Of a stretch of 64,000 nt of DNA, positions 10,980 through 21,547 are shown piece after piece. The stretch spans positions 26,810,661 through 26,874,660 of the forward strand of contig OY821748.1 of the NCBI GenBank assembly GCA_963682055.1, given 5' to 3'. The stretch's first letter is position 1. Each line of letters opens with the position of its first letter. This DNA is from Primula veris (taxonomy: Eukaryota > Streptophyta > Magnoliopsida > Ericales > Primulaceae). The position numbers and the translations under genes were made by a program. The notes under the pieces were generated by a model. That model was not told the origin of the DNA. It did not search any database and was given only the letters and a program-made list of their open reading frames with translations.

Positions 10980-11580
10980 AATAGTTTTGAACTATTTAAG
11001 GAGTAACCGTGCATGACCTCTGTCTTTATAGCATAGAGTTGCCTCCTTGAGTATTATCTCTTACTTTGTGACAACATGTCATATTGTTCCTTTCAATTAC
11101 TGTCTTGGAGCCACAGGTTTTGTATTTTGACAATTGTCTAAAATCTCGCTTGGCTAGGCTATTCATTGGGATCGCGACAGTTCAAGACAAATAACACTTG
11201 TCTCGGTTCTCGATTTGTGGAAAAAAATATACACGAAAAATATTGATATCAGGCAAACAATTTGCCATTGACCCAATAGGATTAAAACTACTTTTTGGGG
11301 CAATTTTCTTATCCAATAACAGATGGGCGATAAAGGAACATGGTGAATATAAATTCACGATACTGCTTATGGAATACAATTTCCAAGCTAGTATTTTGGT
11401 GAAGGATTGCTCCAATATGTCAATTTCAGACATTTGTTCACCATAGACGTCATCACGTCTCAAATGTGGCGGAAGAATAAAATCAACGCATTAGCATTCA
11501 TCCTGAGGGTAACAACAAACTCGTGTTTTACTCATCAAAGATGGCATCCAAAAAAAATTGGGCATCACATTTTTCACACA
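10980..11580 (-). pseudogene. Copia gag remnant
   Basis: The open stretch at 11,182-11,463 begins near EQMSEIDILEQSFTK, similar to the gag segment of copia families in which a Leu-Glu-rich helix precedes the nucleic-acid-binding region. The frame then degrades. The matching unit-2 segment is 43,856-44,165 on the plus strand, showing the same MSEIDLLEQFFNK start. No zinc knuckle could be read with confidence. Confidence 0.55.
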
Positions 11581-13422
11581 TCAGGGTGAGTAACATGTCG
11601 TGACGGATTAAAATCTACGTTTAAACAGTCATTTCACAAGTATGTTTTACGATTTTTCTCATCATAGATAGCATCCAACATGTGTTGGGAGTTCTGGATT
11701 ATTTATCATATAAAATGATTTGTTTATATATTTATGGTTTTCACAAGAACAAACGTTTTTTCGAAACGACAGGTTCGAAAACACGTTAGTTTTGGTTCTC
11801 ATGTGAATCGGTTCTCATTGATCGAACGACGGGTCGATACTAAAACACCAATTCAACGAAACATATATCACTATATAAACACAGTCGGGGAAATTATTAT
11901 TTAGTCAACCCTTTTCGGTAGCTCTAATTGAAAAACGACCAGGAAAGAAGGTGAGGGTGGAGGGCACGAATGCCACTTAAAACCCGACCTCATTAGGATA
12001 TCGACTTCCGCCTATATCTTTCCTAGACATCGTATCCAAATAGGTGAGCCTATTTAGGGAAAATTCCTAATTTTTCCAACTTAAATGTGAATATATATGA
12101 TTTCGCAATTCTACCATTTATGGCAATTTATAACAGATATATCTATTCTAGATAACCACATATATATACAAGTTAGTATAAAATATATTCATGATATATA
12201 TCTAATCATGCAGTAGATTTGGTGATAAATTAAATCAATTCAGGATTATCAATCACACAAATTATATCATACCAAATCAAATCAAATCAAATCAATTAGA
12301 TCAAATCAAACAATTAACTGCCATATGTGATATTTATATCTATGGTAATATCAAAAGATATGTTGATTACGTTAACAAGATATCAATCAATTATCTACTG
12401 TTTATTGTCATATAAGTAATTCTATACATGGTAGTTTTAACATGCAAGCAAGCAATATATTTTTAATTACCAATTAATTCTATATATGCTAATTTTTAAC
12501 ATGCAAAGTGGTTAAATTTACATGGAAAAATATCAATTTATTCAATTAACATGCAATTTTTATTCACTTTCCTTTTTAATAAATATATATATGCGCGTGG
12601 GTGAATATTTAGACCGAATATTGACTTTTATAACACATATATACTGTTTTGATACATGTAATATACTACAGGGACTATCCGTGTAATTTCAGCACATTAT
12701 ATATCTATTTACTACATTATTACAGCTTCAGTCCATAATTTCAGACAAGTTTCAGTTTAGTGCTTTAGTAATTAACATGCACAGTCAATAGTTTCAGCGA
12801 ATTACAAAACAGCCCTACTGTTTTCAGTTTTTTTTTTACTGATTTAATCCTACAGATTAATACATGTTTTACAATTACATGATTTCCGATTTACAACCCG
12901 ATTATATGTCTTTTAATGATTTTGTTTGTATAAAAATACAATTTTACAGTACAAAATACATATAACATATTAATATGTTTTTATAGACAGGTTGATCATG
13001 TTAGACAGTAAAAATAAAAAAAATCTATCATGCATAGTTTTTTTTTTTTTCCAACAAATACATGCAGTTTGGGTTACTGTGTATGGTCTTATCAACAAAT
13101 ATGATTTTATGATCAACAATATATGTGTTAAGATCATGCTTTAGTTATCCAAACACGTAACAAACTCTAATACACATGGATTATATACTACGATATAATA
13201 TATCATGCTTTATTTATTCATAAAATAATACGTTCAATCACATATATGGAATAAATTAAGTTTTGAATTCGGTACCTTACGCACGGTATGTTGGTGAAGG
13301 TCGATATCGCAAAACCCTAAAAAAACCAGGATAAACCTCAAGGTTTATAGATACCCATTATCTGTGCGTTTACCAAAAATGTCCAATATCCGCGAGCGTA
13401 TATCTTAGTCTCCGTGAGCAAA

Positions 13423-13434
13423 GTGCTGATAACG
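13423..13434 (-). other. Copia element 1 primer-binding site
   Basis: Directly after the 5' LTR the minus strand reads CGTTATCAGCAC, identical to the position after the LTR of copia element 2 (13,930-13,941). It does not match the usual initiator-tRNA-Met site TGGTATCAGAGC, so the primer tRNA is unidentified. Confidence 0.55.
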
Positions 13435-13682
13435 TGTTGTGTGACATATTAGCTCGGTATATATATATATATGAGATATGTATAGATATAGATATGTATA
13501 GATATATATATGAGAGAGACAATAAGACGAAGTGTATATTCATTAATATGAGTGTTCAGAGAGATACATCAAGAGACCCGTGATCCTCTTTATATAATAG
13601 AGGGTAGGTTTACATATACTAGGAAAGCCCAAGATAGGCCCAATAGAATAAGGCCCAAGATGGCCAATAATATCCTACAACA
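13435..13682 (-). repeat. Copia element 1 5' LTR
   Basis: 248 bp, bounded by TG and CA when read on the minus strand. It carries TATATAAAGAGG as a probable TATA region and an expanded TA/GATA microsatellite (13,458-13,515). It stands head to head with the plus-strand LTR at 13,702, 19 bp away. Confidence 0.85.
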
Positions 13683-13701
13683 TAAATAAAATTATCATTT
13701 T

Positions 13702-13929
13702 TGTTGTAGGATATTATTGGCCATCTTGGGCCTTACTCTATTGGGTCTATCTTGTGCTTTTCTAGCATAAGTAACTCTGCCCTCTATTATATAAAGAGGG
13801 TGAGAGGTCTCTTGATATATCTCTTTGTACACTCATATTAATGAATAAACACTTCGTCTTATTGTCTCTCTCTATATTCTCTCCCTATATCTATATACAT
13901 ATATATGTGAGCTAATATGTCACACAACA
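13702..13929 (+). repeat. Copia element 2 5' LTR
   Basis: 228 bp from TGTTGTAGGATATTATTGG to CACACAACA, very similar to the element 1 LTRs in inverse orientation. TATATAAAGAGGG at about 13,788 is a probable TATA region. The left flank is the foldback-arm remnant 13,683-13,701. Its original right flank was lost with the 3' end. Confidence 0.85.
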
Positions 13930-15790
13930 CGTTATCAGCACTTTGCTCGCGGAGACTAAGCTATACGCTCGAGGATATTGGCGATTTTTGGTAAACGTAC
14001 AGATATTGGGTATCTATAAACCTTGAGGTTTATCCTGGTTTTTTTAGGGTTTTGCTATATCAACCTTCACCAACATACTGTGCGTAAGGTACCGAATTCA
14101 AAACTTAATTTATTCCATATATGTGATTGCACGTATTATTTTATGGATAAATAAAGCATGATAAATATACCGTAGTATATAATCCATGTGTATTAGAGTT
14201 TGTTACTTGTATGGATAACTATAGCATGATCTATTGTTGATTATAAAATCATATTTGTTGATAAGACCATACACAGTAACCCAAACTGCATGTATTTGTT
14301 GAAAAAAAAAACCTATGCATGATAGATTTTTTTTACTTTTACTGTCTAACATGATCAACCTGTCTATAAAACCTATTGATATGTAATATGTATCGTGTAC
14401 TGTAAAATTGTATTTTTATACAAACAAAATCAGTAAAAGACATATAATCGGGTTGTAAATCGGAAATCATGTAATTGTAAAACATGTATTAATCTGTGGG
14501 ATTAAATCTGTAAAAAAAACTGAAAACAGTAGGACTGTTTTGTAACTTGTCTGAAATTATGGACTGAAGCTGTAATAATGCTGTAAATAGATATATAGTT
14601 TTCTAAAATTACACGGATAGTCCCTGTAGTACATTACATGTATAAAAACAGTATATATGTGTTATAAAAGTCAATATTCGGTCAATAAATATTCACCCAC
14701 ATGCATATATATATATATATATATATTTATTAAAAAACGCAAGTGAATAAAAATTGCATGTTAATTGAATAAATTGGTATGTTTTCATGTAAATTTAACC
14801 ACTTTGCATGTTAAAAATTACCATATATAGAATAAATTGGTAATGAAAAATATATTGCTTGCTTGCTTGCATGTTAAAACTACCATGTATAGAATTACTT
14901 ATATGGCAATAAACCGTAGATAATTTATTGATATCTTGTTAGCATAATTAACATATTTTTTGATATTACCATAGATATAAATATCACATATGGCAGTTAA
15001 TTGTTTGATTTGATCTAATTGATTTGATTTGATTTGATTTGGTATGATATAATTTGTGTGATTGATAATCCTAAATTGATTTAGTTTATCACCAAATCTA
15101 CTGCATGATTAGATAAATATCAAATGCATTTAATGACTTTATGAGATGTCACGAGATCATTTATACTTGTTGCAAAATGCTTGCAAGGATAGACGTCCTT
15201 GTCGGACGCCATGTTACAGTCGTAACACATTGCTTTGGCCGAACCCATTAAGCAAAAGATACGAGGAAGTTGACCGGTTCTTAATTCATTCAGCCCCAGA
15301 GGTGGTGAACTGAAAATCGTTTGTCGCACGAGATTATAAAAGATCTAGGAGATGTGTGATTCCTCCTCATCCTAAGAATATCGTAATATCTATCGATCAT
15401 GATATCTTAGACGATATTGAAGCGAAACGAGACTGTCATTGATTACTTGTTCATATATTCGGTGACGACTGATAATATGAGAAAATTATGATAGGGAACC
15501 ATGTACCGTTGCCTGAAGTCAACGTAGAATAGACTGGACTAATGCAAACTTGCAATCCAAGTAGACTCCTTAGCGAAACTGTGTTTGGACCTATAGCTCC
15601 AACACCACCAATGTTAAACGAGTTCGTTTATTTGGTTATTCGAAAGGAAAAGTGATGAGAATAATGAGATTGTAGAATACTCGCCTAGTAGCACAAGGCT
15701 TCTCTCACATCTTGGAATTGATTACGAGATGGTTGATTTCCTCGTAATGGACGTTATAATGGTCTCCTACTTTATCAGTTTGGTAGTTTC
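13702..15790 (+). mobile_element. Copia element 2, 5' part (unit 1)
   Basis: Plus-strand relative of copia element 1. LTR 13,702-13,929, then a primer-binding site CGTTATCAGCAC and an AT-rich leader. At 15,113-15,118 sequence equivalent to unit-2 43,107-46,066 (gag through integrase) is missing. The remainder reaches into the RT palm region and stops abruptly at about 15,790, where it joins a minus-strand LINE fragment. No 3' LTR exists. The same RT-LINE junction is in unit 2 (about 46,780), so the truncation predates the duplication. Confidence 0.8.
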
Positions 15791-16537
15791 CCAAAGACAC
15801 GAGCAACAGAGTAAAGACTGGATGTATTATCCAGGTGCATTGGTAACTTAGGAAAATTTATCCAAATAGGTGTAATCGGTGGTTCAAACCCAGGTTTAAA
15901 ATCAAAGGTCCACCTAAATATTCTTATTGGACACTTTGAAACCATCCACTTTTTCCTTAACCGAACCCTCACAAAGTCGTCTCCATGATAAAAACTTAAT
16001 AACACGTGTTTATGGAAATTACTCCCACCCTAAAGTCGGAGATGATATCCAAACGGTTCAACAATGTAATGACTTGCTTTACTTCTACCTTTTCATGAGT
16101 AAACTTCCCGATTAAAGTGAATTTATATGGGTCAGATAACAAACATACTTCTTTGAAAGAGAACCTAATAGCTTCTTCTCCTTTATGCTTTGTGGCTTCT
16201 TTCAGGAGGATTAAAGGTTCTTTTTCTTTGCCCAGAAATTTCGTAAAATACGTGTTTAATTATTGTAGAGCATTTTCCATTGATTAGGTAGTCGAAAGAC
16301 TGGATCTTTGTATCCATTGTGATAAGAAGTTTAATAGTTTGTCCTTTCTATTTATGTTCTTTGTACATATTATATAGAATGGGTTTTAAGTGTGAATCTT
16401 ATGAGATTGTATGTTTAGAGATTTTAAGCTTATGTAAGATATTGGATAAACATATGAATCAGAGAGATGTTTGAAATCTCCTCTGATGTCTCTATTTGAG
16501 AGCTTTTCTCTCTACATTCTCTAGAACTATCTTTTGC
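15790..16537 (-). pseudogene. LINE-B ORF1 5' fragment (DUF4283 domain)
   Basis: A second LINE family, distinct from copies 0-2. From about 16,318 the minus strand reads MDTKIQSFDYLING. After a frameshift near 16,235 comes LILLKEATKHKGEEAIRFSF. After another near 16,000 comes LRKKWMVSKCPIRIFRWTFD and ending EPPITPIWINFPKLPMHLDN. These are DUF4283-type features of plant LINE ORF1. The 5' leader extends to about 16,537. Only the 5' end survives, the reverse of usual LINE truncation, which points to a deletion joining it to copia element 2. Unit-2 copy: about 46,781-47,527. Confidence 0.75.
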
Positions 16538-16583
16538 AATTATTTCACTATCTATTTACCTAATTTAATTATTGTTTTAGCAT
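16538..16583 (+). repeat. Foldback right-arm remnant
   Basis: AATTATTTCACTATCTATTT and following bases match the terminal part of the foldback arm (compare 20,260-20,305). Together with 13,683-13,701 it is what remains of element A's right end beyond the copia and LINE-B insertions. It stops at GTTTTAGCAT, before the arm terminus. Unit-2 copy: 47,527-47,572. Confidence 0.65.
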
Positions 16584-16589
16584 GGTATC

Positions 16590-17770
16590 ATAATGATCAA
16601 TGTTGTGGACTGATTAAATTAATCAGTTTATAAGCTCCTGCTACTGATAGGCCTAGTAGGAAGATGTAACAATCAATTTGAATTTAACTTATAGTACACA
16701 TTTTGATATCATATCCTCTTATTTTATTGTATTGTAAAGCATCTTTATCCTTAATTATATCTTATACTACAAAAGTCATCTGGATAAATTGTAGGCATTC
16801 ATGATAACTGTATTACAAAAAGAAGAATACAACTATTGATTCAAACCTGTGAAGTTTCAATGGGATGGTCCGGATCTTTTGAAATGAAATGAACAACGAT
16901 CTGAAGTTATTGTCCTCTTCCATTCTCCGCATACTTTACCTTCATTTCAAAAAATAAAAATAAAAAAATCTATCACTTTTCCTGTACTAATTCATCTTGG
17001 GAAGGTAACGGTCATTTGACCAACTGTTCAACACAATAGCAATTAAGAGGTTGTTCCATACTAAAGTTTATGATAAATTGGACAGTAAGAAAATTCTACC
17101 AAGAGAAGGTTATGCAGCAGAAAATTTGTCTCCCTCGTACATACAATGAAATATGATATAACATTTTTACAATTGATCTCCTATCGATCATCACATATTT
17201 GTGGACTTCTGTTTCTTTTACATAACTACAAACGGATGTATACTGTATGAATATTGGGGGTTTTATATTGTGAATGTAATTACAAGATCTTATAAATGAA
17301 TGAAAAAGAAAACAAAAACAAAATAGTTGATTACATATAAAAATTAAAGAGAGAGCAGAAGAGTGGCATATATGTGGGGGATAGAACTTACAGGTATTAG
17401 TACGAATGGAGTTCCTTTTTTATAGTTATTGTACATGCATCGAGATTGATAGTAATGTAAAATTTAAAGTTTTGTTGGTATTTTACCCAAAATTTAAAAT
17501 TTAATGTACATATTGTACGAATGGTGCTCTCTCTCGAGAGTGTTACGTTCGGGTTTCTTAGCCATTGGTTTTATAGTTGTTTCGAAAATCCTTTAAAGGA
17601 AATATAGCAATTATCAAATTGGATGGTCCTTCTACTAAAGAAAGTTAAATGCGAGTCCAAATTTCTTACCTTTTAAGGATTTTGTGATATTGTAAATATA
17701 CATAAATGAGTTATTTTTGTGTTAAAATTATGTTCATGTTACTTGTAGATATCTACCAATTAATGTCTCA
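16590..17770 (-). promoter_or_regulatory. Promoter-like non-coding block 1 (paralogue of 32,745-34,090)
   Basis: This 1.2-kb block aligns at roughly 80 percent by eye with 32,745-34,090 in the same orientation. On the minus strand CTATAAAAAAGGA (about 17,430) resembles a TATA box. It is followed by a pyrimidine-rich leader with a possible splice donor (TGTAAGT, about 17,388). Around 16,830-16,890 a short conserved segment is bounded by AG and GT like an exon. No coding frame is kept in both paralogues, so any transcript is untested. A palindromic CTCTCTCGAGAG lies at about 17,530. Unit-2 copy: 47,579-48,759. Confidence 0.4.
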
Positions 17771-18239
17771 TAAATGTCAATTAATATAATTTTCTTTCCC
17801 TTCAACAAACATAAAGTTTCTTTTGACTTCATATTATTGCACGTTGGTAGACCTTAGGGGTCAAATTTTCGTTCATGTACGTGTCATCTTTTCCTTTATT
17901 TTAAAATATTAAATTACAAAATCATCCATGCCGTAAAATTATATTTCCATAAAGTAGTTGCGATAAGATATGACTGGTAATTTTTTGTTTAGCTTATTTA
18001 TCTTTCATATTTATTATACATTGGTAGAGTTTCTTCTACAGAGTTAAATCTTTCTATGCACTTTAAATTATCATATGTACCTTCATCTATGTGACATCAC
18101 TACAATAAAAATACGAGGAAAATGACAATTTAGTATATATTTATAAATTTATTTATAAAAAATCCAAAAAAAATATTTAAAAATTAAAAAGCATAATTAA
18201 AAAAACCAACATTTTAAAAATTACATTTTTTGTACAAAA
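17771..18239. other. AT-rich stretch without recognisable genes
   Basis: No open frame of note and no similarity elsewhere apart from the unit-2 copy (48,760-49,326). Unit 2 carries about 90 bp here (about 49,150-49,240) that unit 1 lacks. A CACTACAATAAAA at about 18,097 resembles a CACTA-transposon end, but no partner end was found. Confidence 0.6.
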
Positions 18240-18420
18240 AATATGTGTGATCCTGTCTGATCCTGTCTAATCCTGTTCAATCATATATGTCTAATCCTTT
18301 TTGATTATGTCTAATACTATCCAAACATGTCCAATCTTGTCAAATTTTGTATGTATAATCCTGTTTAATCCTATCTAATCATGTTCAATAATGTATAATA
18401 CTGTTTGATACTCTGTACAA
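18240..18420 (+). repeat. Degenerate minisatellite, TAATCCTGTC-like words
   Basis: About 15 imperfect repeats of a 10-12-bp word such as TGATCCTGTC, TAATCCTGTT and CAATCATGT run head to tail. Spacing is irregular towards the right end. Unit-2 copy at about 49,327-49,500 differs by a few substitutions. Confidence 0.7.
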
Positions 18421-19150
18421 TTTTTGTGATTTTTTATAATATCTTTGAGATTTTTTTTTTTGATTTTATGTTGATTTGTTTTTGTATATTTTGTTATTTT
18501 TTATAACATATGTACCTAATTGTAAATAAGTATGCGTACCTAATTATAAAAAAGTAAACATAAATGACCTTTTTATAATTAACTTTATTGGTATTTAACT
18601 ATTTATAAGTCTCTCTAAAATATATAAAGCTCCACTATTCATTTTGTTGAAGTTTAAACATATTTCATTGCAACCCCTCACGGGTCTTATAATAAAGTTA
18701 CAAAACAAACGCTAAGATAGTTGTTACATAGTCTATCCGAAATGAATTGTTGCAAACAATATATCATAGGTAAATGGAAGGGAAAATGTTCAAATGCTTA
18801 GAAGTCAGAACATAACGGTACTTTAATACCTGTAATGCCCTTAATTTGATTCTATCTCCTCCATAATTTGTGCACACGTATAACAAATTCCTCTTTTTAT
18901 ATGATTTATGTCTATCCATTTTATTCTCTATTTGTAAGCTCATACTCTCTCTTTATGTGTTATCTAAATTAAAATTAAAATCTTTTTTTATAATTGACAT
19001 AATGACATCCTTATTAATTCGTCATATGCACAAGTATCTGATCATACGATAAGAGTATTAATACGAATGAGTGAGAATTCTAATTTATATTGATAAACAA
19101 AGCATTATATTTTGGTTTTGTTAAAAACATATTGTTTTGTTCTCGTCCTA
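18421..19150. other. AT-rich intergenic stretch
   Basis: Homopolymer-rich sequence with only a 60-codon chance frame at 18,870-19,052, which is not kept in unit 2. A CT-rich tract lies near 18,920-18,955. I see no domain, RNA gene or transposon end. Confidence 0.6.
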
Positions 19151-19706
19151 TGTGATTTTATGTGATGCTAAATTGCAAACTTTTTTTGGAAGTTTATGAT
19201 GATGGAGGATGTATTTATTTTAATTGATTCTCTTTGATGCTCCCAAGTACTTGTATTCAACTTGTAATATTTGAACGGTTTTTTATTGATGTTCTACGTT
19301 TGATGCACTACTATGCGGTCTTTTTTTGACTGTTTTTTTTTTTCTCAATTTATATTTTACGTTTTCTGTTTATAAATTTATTTGATGCACTGTATATGGT
19401 TTTCTCTATTATTTATATTTATATTTTTTAATTAGAAAAGAAATTTAGAAGTAGGTAATTTATGTACTATTTGAACTTTTTTAATCGTTGATCTACGTTT
19501 GATGCTCTATGATGCTATCTATTTATCTTAAGTTTTCGTATATATTTTTTTTGATAATTTATATTCTAGCATTTTGTTAAAAAAAATTGTTTGGTGCTAT
19601 ATGACTCGCTTTATTTATTTTTTATTCTAGTAAGAAAATAAAATATTTAAAAATAGGTAATTTTATTGTGTTGCCCTATGGTGCTCCAAATTTTTGCTAT
19701 GTTTCA
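19150..19706 (+). repeat. AT-rich zone with repeated GATGCT/GGTGCT words, part 1
   Basis: Words of the form TTTGATGCTC, TTTGATGCAC and TGGTGCTCC recur about eight to ten times, all in the same orientation. The zone resumes at 20,690-20,880 and 29,401-29,800 once the foldback and gypsy insertions are removed. Short same-orientation words in AT-rich DNA resemble subterminal transposase-binding repeats, but no terminal inverted repeat was found. Unit-2 copy: 50,230-50,788. Confidence 0.55.
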
Positions 19707-20363
19707 ATTGAAATTACGGGATTAAAAGATAATTAAAAATTGCTACAATAAAAGAAAGTTGTCTTCAATTGAAAGATTCTCGATAATAGAGGGACAACAT
19801 GTGAAAATATAGGAAATAATGCCATGCCCCCCTTCCTTGTCCGTTCATTTCAACTTGAAGAAGATTACAGAGAGAGAAGCGACATTCTCTCACCTAAACG
19901 ATTTTTTGATGGTGATTTCTAGGGTTCTAAGAAGCGATTTCTCTATGTAACTTAATAAATATACAAACGCACAAATAGAATGGAGAGGGGCGACTATTCC
20001 AAAAATTACGAACAAAATGGTTCTAAGATAGTCATCAACAACAACTCGGAGATATTACAATTAAATGGTGAGAGAAGTTCATACCGGAATAAAATACTTA
20101 GAACTTGGTTCTTTATAAATTTCGTTTTCAAAAAACATTCTTTGTTTTAAATTTTCTTGTATGTCCTTTTTTATTTCAAAAAATTTATTAATCAAATTAG
20201 AGAGTTTCCCTTATTTATATAAAAAATACAAATAAAATTACCATTTTAAATTATTTCACTATCTATTTACCTATTTTAATTATTGTTTTAGTATCCTAAC
20301 TATCTATTTCCCTTGATATTTTTGTAAATGTCAGGGTTTTTCTATTTATTAAAAACTTTCACT
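19707..20363. mobile_element. Foldback element B, right arm only
   Basis: A direct repeat of 5,500-6,036 plus the arm terminus missing from element A, ending at 20,363 in CTTTCACT (inverse of the AGTGAAAG start of the left arm). Its left edge lies inside the short retroposon, so it is truncated. About 56 bp before it (19,651-19,706) recurs after it (about 20,690-20,746), suggesting it arrived with a flank duplication. Unit-2 copy: 50,789-52,146, interrupted by Cassandra. Confidence 0.65.
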
Positions 20364-20660
20364 GAAAACAAAATGTCGATAAAGTTATACTTTAATTTAC
20401 AAAGTCATGCTTTCTATTAAACTAGTTCGTGTTTGATTAAGTTTGAAGCTGATGGTTATTTTAAAGGTTGTATGTTTTTCAAGTTTCTTTTTCTTCAATA
20501 TAATCATATTACCCCTATGATGGTTATTTTATCACTTAGGGGAAAATGAGATTAGTGTAAAGAACTTGGCACATAGAGGCAATAAAAAAGAGGGTGATTA
20601 CGGATATAGTTTGAGGGTGAGGTTAAATAGCATCAATATATGCTTGCCTTTCAAGAGAAA
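20364..20660 (+). repeat. Repeat R, adjoining the foldback end
   Basis: About 300 bp containing ATAATCATATTACCCCTATG and a GGGGAAAATGAG segment. Inverted homology lies at 58,560-58,906, next to the LINE target site. A shorter diverged direct copy is at 32,335-32,480. The inverted copy means the foldback arms originally ran about 300 bp further out than 3,267. Unit-2 copies: 52,147-52,440 and 55,430-55,578. No coding capacity seen. Confidence 0.65.
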
Positions 20661-20689
20661 AAAGAAGATAATCTTTCGTAGCTTGATTA

Positions 20690-20880
20690 GGTAATTTTAA
20701 TGTGTTGCTCTATGGTGCTCCAGATTTTTGTTATGTTTCATTCGATGCTCTTTTTTTTCCAAGTAACAAAAAAAAGTATGGCATGCGGCAGCAACATCTA
20801 TAAATTAGATGTGAGCAAATTAGACTTCATTCGATTGTTTTTCACTCTATATATTTTTTAAATTTTATTTGGTAGTTTTT
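20690..20880 (+). repeat. GATGCT/GGTGCT zone, part 2
   Basis: Continuation of the 19,150 zone (GGTGCTCC, CGATGCTC). The gypsy element inserted at its right edge in a T run. Joined with 29,401-29,800 it matches 52,490-53,045 in unit 2 without interruption. Confidence 0.55.
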
Positions 20881-21505
20881 TGTCACGCCCCAAAATCCAA
20901 AAGACACGAACATCGAGGCATGACCTTTTTAAATAAAAGAAAAGAGAATCTGTTGGTACAAAATTTAAATTTTAAAAGAAAACACTAACGAGCTAAAGAA
21001 ACAAGTAAACAATAATTAAAATGCTTGCCAAACGCGGCTAAACTACCAAAAGGTTTTAACAAAATTATATAAGAGGAACTAAACAAATGCAATTTGCCCG
21101 TAGGCTAAAACCTCAAAATTGTTCTAAAATAAAAAGAAAGCGAAAGCCCGGAACCCATGCGATGCATTCCAATGGCTCCTATCCAAACGCTTCAACCTAT
21201 AAAGTACCTGAAATACAAAACTGTAACGGTGAGTCCCACGCACATAACTAGACGGGACGGCACCACAAACACCGTCACTCCATCCCATAAATGCAAGAAC
21301 TCACAAATTCTACAACTACGATAATCGACGAATAAAAAGAAATATAATGACATTCTACAGCGGGATAAATTAAACAAATTAACTAACATCAACACACATC
21401 TATAGCATACATGGACTTCTCACGCCACCTACCCCAGTCCGTAAGGTAGGTCATTCACTATCCCTTCAGCCGTCTTATGTCCCCGGAATTAGGGAGAGAC
21501 ATGTC
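20881..21505 (-). repeat. Gypsy 3' LTR, truncated to its 3' third
   Basis: Matches 27,491-28,112 of the full LTR, including the outer TGTCACGCCCC end. It stops inside the first tandem repeat, at a GTCCCGGAATTAG-like word. The expected polypurine tract and the first about 1.3 kb of the LTR are missing between here and the integrase stop. Confidence 0.85.
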
Positions 21506-21547
21506 CCGAAATTAGAAAACATCTAAACAAAAGTACCTATAGAAAAG

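Larger units (their letters stand above)
6037..13682 (-). mobile_element. Copia element 1, full-length but decayed
   Basis: A 7,646-bp Ty1/copia element read on the minus strand. Termini are TGTTGTAGGATATT and TGTCACACAACA. Flanks CAAAT (left) and TAAAT (right) form a 5-bp target duplication with one change. Joining the outer flanks restores the foldback sequence ATACAAATAAAATTA. The order (minus) is 5' LTR 13,435-13,682, leader, gag, integrase, RT, RNase H, 3' tandem repeats, purine tract and 3' LTR 6,037-6,252. Coding regions survive only as fragments in shifting frames. It is absent from unit 2, inside the 8.7-kb deletion there. Confidence 0.85.

Noticed and set aside
18090..18115. CACTA transposon terminus (CACTACAATAAAA)
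   Set aside because: No inverted partner end in either unit, and the unit-2 copy reads CACAATAATAAAA.
18240..18420. CRISPR array
   Set aside because: The words are short, imperfect and adjacent, with no constant repeat and unique spacers; the DNA is plant nuclear.
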